Assembly (NCBI GenBank): GCA_958367245.1
Contig: CATXEA010000011.1
Location: 39,165-103,164, forward strand
DNA length: 64,000 nt
Source: an uncultured Blautia sp.
GTDB taxonomy: Bacteria > Bacillota > Clostridia > Lachnospirales > Lachnospiraceae
Direction: 5' to 3'
The position numbers and the translations under genes were made by a program. Under the pieces are notes generated by a model. The model was not told where the DNA came from and made no database searches. It saw only the letters and a program-made list of their open reading frames with translations. This document shows, one piece after another, positions 45,249-52,853 of the stretch. Positions within the stretch are counted from its first letter, which is position 1, and every line of letters begins with the position of its first letter.

Positions 45249-45926
45249 TCAGATATCATGGAAACGTCCTATTTTATTTTTTATTCTCTGCATTTCATTG
45301 TCCATTTCTATGAGCTGGTAGGCAGAATGGGTCAGTTCTTCGCTGATCTTGTCGTAGCCTTCCATTTCTTCAATTCCTTTTTTATAGCGGAGCTGATGCT
45401 CAAGAGTCGCCCAGAAATCCATACCATTGGTACGAATCTGAACCTCCGCGCGCATAGGCGTTTTGCCTTTGGAAAAGAAGACGGGGATTTCGACGATCAT
45501 ATGATAACTTCTGTAGCCGTTTGGCTTTGGATTCTTAATATAATCCTTTACCTGAAGAACGGTGATGTCATCCTGATTGGCAAGAAGGTCTGCCACTGTA
45601 TAAATATCATCGATAAATGCGCATACGACACGGACTCCGGCTACATCGTTGAGCTTGTCCTGAATGTTTTCGGGAGTGAGTTCATAGCCGTTTTTCTGAA
45701 GCTTTCTGTAGATGCTCTCAGGGGACTTGATTCGTGTCTTAATAAATGAGATAGGATTACGTTTATATTCTACAGAAAACTCATCGTTGAGAACCTCAAG
45801 CTTTGTCTGTATTTCGCGGATGGTACAGCGGTACATCATCATCAGGTCGTTGTATTTCGCGGCATTTTTGACAAAAATCTGTGGATCCGGTGTATTCAGC
45901 CACTGCTGTTCTGTATTATTTTCCAT
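45249..45926 (-). CDS. Small alarmone synthetase (RelQ/YjbM-like)
   Basis: 225 residues from an ATG with GGAGG eight bases upstream; a start 15 codons earlier lacks one. It has a stand-alone RelA/SpoT synthetase domain: the ATP-binding basic stretch in FIKTRIKSPESIYRKL, then DVAGVRVVCAFIDDIY, PKPNGYRSYHMIVEIP (G-loop Tyr) and AEVQIRTNGMDFWATLEHQL with the catalytic Glu. There is no hydrolase domain and no TGS/ACT region. It makes (p)ppGpp from ATP and GDP or GTP under cell-wall or other stress. Single-gene unit. Confidence 0.93.
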   Translation of the reverse strand: MENNTEQQWLNTPDPQIFVKNAAKYNDLMMMYRCTIREIQTKLEVLNDEFSVEYKRNPISFIKTRIKSPESIYRKLQKNGYELTPENIQDKLNDVAGVRVVCAFIDDIYTVADLLANQDDITVLQVKDYIKNPKPNGYRSYHMIVEIPVFFSKGKTPMRAEVQIRTNGMDFWATLEHQLRYKKGIEEMEGYDKISEELTHSAYQLIEMDNEMQRIKNKIGRFHDI

Positions 45927-46086
45927 AAGATAACCTCCAATTTTATTCGGGAACACCCCCCTGCGTTCCATACGAAATTACAACCATTATATATCGAATG
46001 GAAAAAAATATCAAATATGTATTGTAAATTTTGCAGGATACCATTACACTTAAGTTGTGTATCATTGTGAAAGGGGAGCAATTCAT

Positions 46087-46920
46087 ATGAAAATCTGTAC
46101 ATTAATGGAAAACACGGCTGTATCAGAAGAATTTACCAGCAGCCACGGACTTAGCTTTTACATTGAGACGAAGAATCACAGAATACTTTTTGACATGGGA
46201 CCGGACGGCAGTTTTCTGGAAAATGCGAAAAAACTGGGCATTGATATTTCAGGAGTGGATATTGCGATATTGTCCCATGGCCATTATGACCACGGAGGCG
46301 GACTGGAGGCTTTTCTGGAGGCGAATCAGACAGCTTCGGTACATATACAGAAGAAAGCGTTCGGTTCTTTCTGGGCGCATGATCCGGATGGCAGCCTGCG
46401 CTATATCGGACTTCCGAAGGGGCTGGAGGGCAATCCGAGAATTGTCTGCCACACAGGAGATTATAAATTAGGCGCAGAGCTTCAGGTGTTTGCCGGAGTG
46501 ACAGGAAGGGAGTGCTATTCTCCTGCAAATGACAGTCTTTTCATGGAGATGAACGGACGCCATGTTCAGGACCTTTTTATGCATGAGCAGAATCTTCTCA
46601 TAAAAGAGGGAAACCTCCTTGTGCTTATCGCAGGCTGCGCCCATAACGGAATCGTAAATATTTTGAATAAAGCGGAGAGCTTTGCGCCGAAAGGAATTGA
46701 TTATGTGTTGGGCGGAATGCATCTTCGGAAGGCTTATGGCAATACACAGGAGCGTGAGAAATTCTGCAGCAGGCTGGCAGGCCGGTTAATGGAGAAACCC
46801 TGCAGATATTACACCTGCCACTGCACAGGAGCAGAACCCTATCAGCTTCTGCACAGGGAAATGGGAGAACGAATGCAGTATCTTGCAGCAGGAAGCGTTC
46901 TGGAACTGGGAGATAAATAA
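46087..46920 (+). CDS. MBL-fold metallo-hydrolase (COG1237-like)
   Basis: 277 residues. The metallo-beta-lactamase motif SHGHYDHGGGLEAFL, a later GGMHLRKA and the C-terminal YYTCHCTGAEPYQLL give the metal ligands. This pattern is typical of the COG1237 branch, often annotated as a dihydropterin ribofuranosylaminobenzene phosphate synthase, a name inherited from methanogens that probably does not reflect its job here. AAGGGGAG lies nine bases before the ATG; ten codons of open frame before it lack a site. Stands alone between the synthetase and the nad operon. Confidence 0.85.
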   Translation: MKICTLMENTAVSEEFTSSHGLSFYIETKNHRILFDMGPDGSFLENAKKLGIDISGVDIAILSHGHYDHGGGLEAFLEANQTASVHIQKKAFGSFWAHDPDGSLRYIGLPKGLEGNPRIVCHTGDYKLGAELQVFAGVTGRECYSPANDSLFMEMNGRHVQDLFMHEQNLLIKEGNLLVLIAGCAHNGIVNILNKAESFAPKGIDYVLGGMHLRKAYGNTQEREKFCSRLAGRLMEKPCRYYTCHCTGAEPYQLLHREMGERMQYLAAGSVLELGDK

Positions 46921-47004
46921 AAATAAGAATAAACAGGAGAGAAAAGGCAACGGTTTTTACAAAATCGCTGTCTTTTTTTGTCTGAAATTATACAGGACAA
47001 CAAA

Positions 47005-47047
47005 ATTTTACAACTGTCTTGTCAGTTGTAAAATAAAGGTGTATAAT
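47005..47047 (+). promoter_or_regulatory. nad operon promoter with perfect palindromic operator
   Basis: Arms ATTTTACAACTG and CAGTTGTAAAAT pair perfectly around the loop TCTTGT (47005-47034). The right half includes the -35 TTGTCA (47019-47024); TATAAT follows after 17 bases (47042-47047). Repressor binding would exclude polymerase. NiaR, encoded at the operon's end, is the natural candidate, sensing nicotinate. Confidence 0.85.
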
Positions 47048-47091
47048 AGCCGCAGTAAATTTTACGAATCATTTACAAGGAGGAGAAATCC

Positions 47092-48003
47092 GTGGATTCC
47101 ATCTATAATGAAATCGAAGCACTGAAAAAAGAACGAAATGCAGTTGTCCTTGCGCATTATTATGTACCTGAGGAAGTACAGGCATGTGCCGACTATATAG
47201 GAGATTCCTTTTATCTGAGTAAGCTGGCTGCAGGGCTGGACGCAGAAGTTCTGGTATTTGCAGGGGTATCCTTTATGGGAGAGAGCGCAAAGATTTTAAG
47301 CCCTGATAAAAAAGTGCTGATGCCTGAGCCGACAGCGGACTGCCCTATGGCGCATATGGCGACAAAAGAGAAAATTCAGGAAATGAGAGAGAAATACGAC
47401 GATCTGGCGGTTGTCTGCTACATTAATTCCACCGGAGAGCTTAAGACATATTCTGATATTTGTGTAACCTCAGCCAATGCAGTAAAAATCGTAAAGGGAC
47501 TTCCGAATAAAAATATCTTTTTTATTCCGGATGTAAACCTTGGCCGTTATGTAGCGCAGCAGGTTCCGGAGAAAAATGTCATTCTTAATGACGGTTATTG
47601 TCCGGTACACAAAGACGTAACTGCAGAACAGGTACTGGCAGTAAAACAACAGCATCCGGACGCAGAATTTCTGGTACATCCGGAGTGCTGCGAGGAGGTT
47701 GTGGCTCTTGCGGATTATGCAGGCAGTACATCAGGCATTATCAAATATGCCACAGAGAGCGAAAAAACAGAATTTATCATCGGAACAGAGAACGGCGTTT
47801 TCTATGAGCTGAAAGAAAAGAATCCGGACAAAATCTTTTATCCGGTATCAGGCGGACAGCTTTGTCCGGGAATGAAGAGTATCACATTAGAGAAAGTAAG
47901 AGACTGCCTGAAGTATGAGACAGGGGAAGTTTTCGTAGAGGATAAACTCCGGGAAGCATCTAAAGTACCCCTGGGCAGAATGCTGGAGGCAGGAAGTAAA
48001 TAA
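47092..48003 (+). CDS. nadA: Quinolinate synthase
   Basis: 303 residues, normal length for the type with three cluster cysteines. ILAHYYVPEEVQ-like VLAHYYVPEEVQACADYIGD opens the first domain. MPEPTADCPMAHMA, YINSTGELKTYSDICVTSAN, LVHPECCEEV and GGQLCPGMKS supply conserved residues, with a single 4Fe-4S cluster held by Cys from three domains. It condenses iminoaspartate with DHAP to quinolinate. The GTG start is set by AAGGAGGAG seven bases before. First gene of nadA-nadB-nadC-niaR. Confidence 0.95.
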   Translation: MDSIYNEIEALKKERNAVVLAHYYVPEEVQACADYIGDSFYLSKLAAGLDAEVLVFAGVSFMGESAKILSPDKKVLMPEPTADCPMAHMATKEKIQEMREKYDDLAVVCYINSTGELKTYSDICVTSANAVKIVKGLPNKNIFFIPDVNLGRYVAQQVPEKNVILNDGYCPVHKDVTAEQVLAVKQQHPDAEFLVHPECCEEVVALADYAGSTSGIIKYATESEKTEFIIGTENGVFYELKEKNPDKIFYPVSGGQLCPGMKSITLEKVRDCLKYETGEVFVEDKLREASKVPLGRMLEAGSK

Positions 48004-48016
48004 GGCAGGAAAAATT

Positions 48017-49345
48017 ATGAGAACAATACAGGCAGATGTCGTGATCGTGGGAACAGGAGTTGCAGGTCTTTTTGCGGCTCTCCATCTCCCTTCTGACAAA
48101 AAGATACTGATTATTTCCAAAGAAGGAGTACGGGACAGCGATTCTTATCTGGCGCAGGGCGGAATCTGTGTTCTTCATGACGAGGATGATTACGAGGCGT
48201 TTATGGAAGATACCATGAAGGCAGGACATTATGAGAACAGAAAAGAATCCGTAGATATTATGATCCGTTCCTCCAGAGATGTGATTAACGAGCTGATTGC
48301 AGCAGGCGTTGATTTCACTACGGAAAACGGGGAACTCCGCTATACAAGGGAAGGAGCTCATTCCCGTCCAAGGATTCTTTATCACAAGGATATTACAGGA
48401 GAGGAGATTACCAGCAAGCTTCTGAAAAAAGTAGAGACACTTCCGAATGTGACGATTCTGGAACACAGGACAATGGTAGATATTCTGGAAAAAAATAACA
48501 GATGCTGCGGAATCCTGATGCGTGATGAAGAGGGGCTGGAAGCTGTGATTGCTCCGTATACAATCTGGGCTTGCGGCGGTATTGGCGGTCTTTACGAAAA
48601 CTCCACCAACTTTCCGCATCTGACAGGAGACGCTCTGGCGATTGCCCTGAATCATGGAATCGAGCTGGAACACCCGGATTATGTGCAGATTCATCCGACT
48701 ACGCTTTTTTGCAGAAAAAAAGGAAGAAGATTCCTGATTTCCGAATCTGTGCGCGGAGAAGGCGCGAAGCTTTACAACAAAAATATGGAGCGGTTTGCAA
48801 GCGAAGTCCTTCCGCGGGATATTCTGACTAAGGAAATTCATAAACAGATGAAGCTTGACGGCACTGAGCATGTATGGCTGGATATGCGTCCTCTTGGTGA
48901 AAAAGAGATTAAAGGGCATTTTCCGAATATTTATAAGAGATGTCTGGAAGAAGGCTACGATGCCACGAAAGAGTGTATTCCGGTAGTGCCTGCCCAGCAT
49001 TATTTCATGGGAGGCGTGAAGGCGGACAGAGACAGTATGACAACTATGGACCATTTGTATGCAGCAGGAGAAACAAGCTGTAACGGTGTTCACGGAGCCA
49101 ACCGTCTTGCAAGCAATTCCCTTCTGGAAAGCCTTGTTTTTGCCAAAAGGGCAGCTTTAAAAATTTCTGCGGAATTTGAAAAAGAAGCAGATGTTTTGAA
49201 AAATGAGAAGACAGCGCTGGAATTAATTGCTATAATGGAAGAATCAGGGAAAACAGAGCTTCTTCTTGACAAAAAAGCTCTGGAAGAAGCTTATGCAGAT
49301 AGAGTAAGAAAAGAAATCGAAAGGATAGGAAAAGAACATGAATGA
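48017..49345 (+). CDS. nadB: L-aspartate oxidase
   Basis: 442 residues. The FAD-binding motif is VIVGTGVAGLFAALHLP, with SDSYLAQGGI nearby, then the active-site segment EHPDYVQIHPTTL and the FAD block AAGETSCNGVHGANRLASNSL (quoted in part). The C-terminal helical region of the E. coli enzyme is short, as in many clostridia. It oxidises aspartate to iminoaspartate, handed to NadA; in anaerobes fumarate is the likely electron acceptor. The gene overlaps nadC by eight bases. Confidence 0.94.
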   Translation: MRTIQADVVIVGTGVAGLFAALHLPSDKKILIISKEGVRDSDSYLAQGGICVLHDEDDYEAFMEDTMKAGHYENRKESVDIMIRSSRDVINELIAAGVDFTTENGELRYTREGAHSRPRILYHKDITGEEITSKLLKKVETLPNVTILEHRTMVDILEKNNRCCGILMRDEEGLEAVIAPYTIWACGGIGGLYENSTNFPHLTGDALAIALNHGIELEHPDYVQIHPTTLFCRKKGRRFLISESVRGEGAKLYNKNMERFASEVLPRDILTKEIHKQMKLDGTEHVWLDMRPLGEKEIKGHFPNIYKRCLEEGYDATKECIPVVPAQHYFMGGVKADRDSMTTMDHLYAAGETSCNGVHGANRLASNSLLESLVFAKRAALKISAEFEKEADVLKNEKTALELIAIMEESGKTELLLDKKALEEAYADRVRKEIERIGKEHE

Positions 49346-50192
49346 AATTACAATGGGATTAAACGTGGATAACCTTCTCCTTCAGGCTTTACAGGAGGAT
49401 ATCACAAGCGAAGATATTACAACAAATGCGGTGATGCGTGAAGCAAAAGCAGGAGAAGTTGATTTAATTTGTAAAGAGGACGGAGTTATTGCCGGACTTA
49501 AGGTGTATGCCCGTGTTTTTGAGCTTCTTGACTGTGAGACAGAAACAGAGCTTTATGTAAAAGACGGCGATTTTGTAAAAAAAGGCCAGCTTATGGGTAA
49601 GGTAAGAGGCGATATCCGTGTGCTTCTTTCAGGCGAGCGCGTAGCCCTCAATTATCTTCAGAGAATGAGCGGAATCGCAACCTACACAAGACAGATTGCA
49701 GACCTTCTCAAAGGCAGCAAAACAAAGCTTCTGGATACCCGCAAAACAACTCCGAATATGAGAGTGTTTGAGAAATATGCGGTAAAAGTTGGCGGAGGTT
49801 ATAACCACAGATATAATCTTTCTGACGGAATCCTTCTGAAAGATAACCACATCGGAGCAGCAGGAAGCGTTGCAAAGGCGATTGAGATGGCGAAAGAGTA
49901 CGCGCCTTTTGTACGCAAGATTGAAATTGAAGTTGAGAACCTTGAGATGGTAAAAGAAGCTGTGGAAGCAGGGGCAGACATCATTATGCTGGATAATATG
50001 ACACCTGATATGATGCGCGAAGCAGTTGCCCTGATCGACGGCCGCGCAGAGACAGAGTGTTCCGGAAATGTTACAAGGGAGAACGTAGACAGACTGGTGG
50101 AAATCGGAGTTGATTATATCAGCAGCGGCGCTCTTACACACTCTTCTCCAATCCTTGATATTTCCATGAAAAATCTTCACGCGACAGAATAA
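49338..50192 (+). CDS. nadC: Nicotinate-nucleotide diphosphorylase (quinolinate phosphoribosyltransferase)
   Basis: 284 residues, standard length. The marks are GERVALNYLQRMSGIATYT, LDTRKTTPNMRVFEKYAV, KVGGGYNHRYNLSDGILLKD (20-residue run at the active site), EIEVENLEM and DIIMLDNMTP. It makes nicotinate mononucleotide from quinolinate and PRPP, completing the de novo route begun by NadB and NadA. Starts inside the nadB end, so translation is coupled. Confidence 0.95.
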   Translation: MNEITMGLNVDNLLLQALQEDITSEDITTNAVMREAKAGEVDLICKEDGVIAGLKVYARVFELLDCETETELYVKDGDFVKKGQLMGKVRGDIRVLLSGERVALNYLQRMSGIATYTRQIADLLKGSKTKLLDTRKTTPNMRVFEKYAVKVGGGYNHRYNLSDGILLKDNHIGAAGSVAKAIEMAKEYAPFVRKIEIEVENLEMVKEAVEAGADIIMLDNMTPDMMREAVALIDGRAETECSGNVTRENVDRLVEIGVDYISSGALTHSSPILDISMKNLHATE

Positions 50193-50256
50193 GAAACAGG
50201 AAAGCGGATCAGAGAAATCTGCTTCACTTGGGGATTATCGAAAGGACTGGGGATTC

Positions 50257-50766
50257 ATGAGCGGAGAAGAACGCAGACAGGAAATTATAAACTTCATTAC
50301 CGGAAACAAAAAAGCGGCGTCCGGAACCCTGCTTGCAGAGAAATTCCATGTAAGCAGACAGGTGATTGTTCAGGATATTGCCCTTCTCCGTGCAGAAGGA
50401 TATGATATTTTATCTACAAACAGAGGGTATCTCTGTCAGAGAAGCGATAAGGCGTCCAGAGTATTCTACGTACAGCACGATGACGACAGGATTCTGGAGG
50501 AACTGAACCTTGTTGCAGACTGCGGCGGCTGTGTGAAGGATATTTTTGTGAAGCATGAGCTTTACGGAGAGCTTCGCGCGGAACTGAATGTGGATTCCCG
50601 TAAAAAAGCGGCAGCCTTTGTGAAAAACATATCAGAAGGTACCTGCAGCCCTTTAAACAGGGTTACTCATGGATATCATTACCATACGGTCACTGCGGAA
50701 TCAGAGGAAGAACTGGATGGTATTGAGGAAGAACTGCGGCTGAAACACTTTCTGGCAGAAGGATAA
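50257..50766 (+). CDS. niaR: NiaR/YrxA-type NAD biosynthesis repressor
   Basis: 169 residues: an N-terminal winged helix (ASGTLLAEKFHVSRQVIVQD) and a C-terminal 3H domain with its conserved histidines in FVKHELYGEL, THGYHYHTV and KHFLAEG. NiaR proteins bind nicotinic acid and a metal and repress NAD synthesis or niacin uptake genes. Lying last in the nad operon, it should repress its own transcript through the palindrome at 47005-47034. A 64-base gap separates it from nadC. Confidence 0.92.
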   Translation: MSGEERRQEIINFITGNKKAASGTLLAEKFHVSRQVIVQDIALLRAEGYDILSTNRGYLCQRSDKASRVFYVQHDDDRILEELNLVADCGGCVKDIFVKHELYGELRAELNVDSRKKAAAFVKNISEGTCSPLNRVTHGYHYHTVTAESEEELDGIEEELRLKHFLAEG

Positions 50767-50808
50767 GCGCAGAGCGGTATTCCGGTAATAACATAAACGA
50801 TTATTAAA

Positions 50809-50858
50809 AAACGGAGAGATTACAGCAGAGAGTCGGTGTAATCTTTCCGTTTATTTTT
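50809..50858 (+). terminator. Terminator of the nad operon
   Basis: AAACGGAGAGATTACA pairs with TGTAATCTTTCCGTTT (one mismatch) and is followed by a seven-T tract. Strong; the T tract lies at the end of the convergent FliB-like gene. Confidence 0.9.
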
Positions 50859-50859
50859 T

Positions 50860-52014
50860 TCAGGGTGTTTCACATATTTTCAGTAAATCAGCCAGAGAAA
50901 AAAGTTCGTCTTTGGAGAGCAGTTCTTCCAGTTTGTTGAGATTTGGATCGGAATGTTCCAGCTCTCTGGAAAAACGGTAACAGATAGTCACAAGCTCTGT
51001 AAAGCTTAAATTTTCCTCGTTTTCCGTAAAGCGTCCGGCTGCCAGGTCACGGATAAAAAGGGTGGATACGACTGCCATTTTTACCTTGGCAAAGATTTCG
51101 CCGTCATAGACAGCGCCGCAGAAATAAGTGAAAATCCAGTATACAAGAAGCTGTTCCATCTGAATTTCCCAATCCGGATTTGCGCGGTAAAATGAGGCGA
51201 GGCGCTGGCGGTAGGGGAGTTCTCCTCCTGTGTACAGATAGAGCAGCCTTTCTCCGAGAAATTCGTGCCAGCCGGGGCTTAGGACTTCCATTTCAGGAAG
51301 GATGGTTTTCCACATTCGGGTGATGAGGGCATGACAGTTATCCCCATGATTTTTCCGGTTTTGCACTCTGGACAGGAAGTCTTCTCCGAAGCCCGAAGAC
51401 AGGTGACGGTTTCGAAGATTTTCCCATTTGTACAACTCATTTTTGTCATAGCAAAGCTGGAAATCATGGGCACACGCCAGCAGCTTACAGAGGCGCAGAG
51501 ACATCGGAATCCTGCGGTTCTGGATAATCTCAAGAAAGTAATCGCGGGTATCCATCAAGGCGGTGAAAAGAAGGTAATCGAACTCTTCGTAGGTTTCTTC
51601 CGGCATTTCTTTTTCTGTAGTGAGAAACTGCACTTTGTGTTTCATGCCAAGAAGAATACGCGCAGCCTCCGGACAGGAAAGGGAGAGCGAGATTTCCCGT
51701 AAGCCCTCGAACTCTTCGATATGTCTGGGATAGGTACGGCAGGTATGACAGAGCATATCTTTGCCGGCTTCGCTGTAGATGTCGCAGAGATTGTCTTCAT
51801 TAAGAAACTCACAGCGTCGGTTGTACTGGCGGAAGGTCTTGTCTTTCCAGTCAATGCCGTTGTGGAGACGGGCGCGGAAATCTCCTGTCAGGCGGCGGTA
51901 TTTCCTGAGGCTTTTTTCGTCAATCATAATCTGCCAGCCTGCGCAGCAGGTATCCGGACAGTCTCCTGCAATGCAGGAAAATTCTTTATAATAATCAGGT
52001 CTTGTAATCTGCAT
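50860..52014 (-). CDS. FliB-like lysine N-methylase family protein
   Basis: 384 residues. The cysteine-rich N-terminus (FSCIAGDCPDTCCAGWQI, RCEFLNEDNLCDIY, LCHTCRTYPR, LSLSCPEAA) is that of the FliB family, named for flagellin lysine N-methylation and thought to hold an iron-sulfur cluster. The C-terminal 250 residues are helical. No flagellar gene is in the window, and most gut Lachnospiraceae with this gene are non-motile, so the real substrate may be another protein. GGAGG lies eight bases before the ATG. Confidence 0.8.
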   Translation of the reverse strand: MQITRPDYYKEFSCIAGDCPDTCCAGWQIMIDEKSLRKYRRLTGDFRARLHNGIDWKDKTFRQYNRRCEFLNEDNLCDIYSEAGKDMLCHTCRTYPRHIEEFEGLREISLSLSCPEAARILLGMKHKVQFLTTEKEMPEETYEEFDYLLFTALMDTRDYFLEIIQNRRIPMSLRLCKLLACAHDFQLCYDKNELYKWENLRNRHLSSGFGEDFLSRVQNRKNHGDNCHALITRMWKTILPEMEVLSPGWHEFLGERLLYLYTGGELPYRQRLASFYRANPDWEIQMEQLLVYWIFTYFCGAVYDGEIFAKVKMAVVSTLFIRDLAAGRFTENEENLSFTELVTICYRFSRELEHSDPNLNKLEELLSKDELFSLADLLKICETP

Positions 52015-52043
52015 ATGGGAACCTCCTAGATTTTTCCTAAAAT

Positions 52044-52073
52044 ATTATAAGGCCCGTCTTGCAATGTTGCAAG
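52044..52073 (-). promoter_or_regulatory. Promoter of the FliB-like gene with palindrome on its -35
   Basis: On the minus strand TTGCAA, 17 bases, TATAAT. The palindrome CTTGCAA-TG-TTGCAAG (52058-52073) overlaps the -35 and lies between two divergent genes, so a bound factor could affect both. Confidence 0.6.
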
Positions 52074-52133
52074 AAAAATGATTAACTAAAGGTTAGAAAA
52101 AAGATTATGGATGGAATATAAAAGAGGTATTTT

Positions 52134-52823
52134 ATGGCTAAGAAAAAATTTTATGCAGTCAGAAAAGGATATAAAACAGGAATTTTTGAAACATGGGCAG
52201 AGTGTCAGAAGGCAACGTCCGGATTTTCAGGAGCAGAGTTTATGAGTTTTCCCACCAGAGACGGCGCGCAGGCATATTTAAAAGGGGAACTGGATGGAAT
52301 GCCCTTTGGAACTTCTGTGGAAACAAAGACTTCTTCAGACAGAAAGGAAGTAAAATTTGACGCAAAAGGAAGACCGGTTTATGAAATGCCGGATGACGGC
52401 ATGATTGCCTATGTGGACGGAAGCTTCGAGGTTTCTCTGGGGAAATATTCCTATGGCTGTGTTTTTCTCACACCGGATGGGGAAGTAACAAAAAAATCGG
52501 GAAGCGGAACTGAGCCTCAGGGCGTCAAAATCCGAAATGTAGCAGGGGAAATGCTGGGCGCTATGACAGCCGTCAGGTGGGCGATGGAACAGGGATATGC
52601 CTCCATTGAAATCCGCTACGACTATGAGGGAATCGAGAAATGGGTTACAGGCGCATGGCGGGCAAAGATGGAGCTTACACAGAAATATGCAGCCTATATG
52701 CAGAACTGCGCCGGGAAAATACGAATCGCTTTTCGCAAAGTAGCCGCTCATACAGGAGATTATTACAATGAGGAGGCAGACCAGCTTGCAAAAAAAGCTC
52801 TTTTGGATAAAGATAAAGACTAA
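52134..52823 (+). CDS. rnhA: Ribonuclease H1 with viroplasmin domain
   Basis: 229 residues. An N-terminal caulimovirus viroplasmin-like RNA:DNA-hybrid-binding domain (KKFYAVRKGYKTGIFETWAE) is joined to an RNase H1 domain with the catalytic DEDD set: AYVDGSFE, GEMLGAM, RYDYEGIEKW and NEEADQLAKKA. It removes RNA from hybrids during replication and repair. AGAGGT lies six bases before the ATG. A Snf2 helicase gene follows 30 bases later, probably on the same transcript. Confidence 0.93.
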   Translation: MAKKKFYAVRKGYKTGIFETWAECQKATSGFSGAEFMSFPTRDGAQAYLKGELDGMPFGTSVETKTSSDRKEVKFDAKGRPVYEMPDDGMIAYVDGSFEVSLGKYSYGCVFLTPDGEVTKKSGSGTEPQGVKIRNVAGEMLGAMTAVRWAMEQGYASIEIRYDYEGIEKWVTGAWRAKMELTQKYAAYMQNCAGKIRIAFRKVAAHTGDYYNEEADQLAKKALLDKDKD

Positions 52824-52853
52824 GAGCAGGAAGAAAGGCTGAGAGATGAAGCG

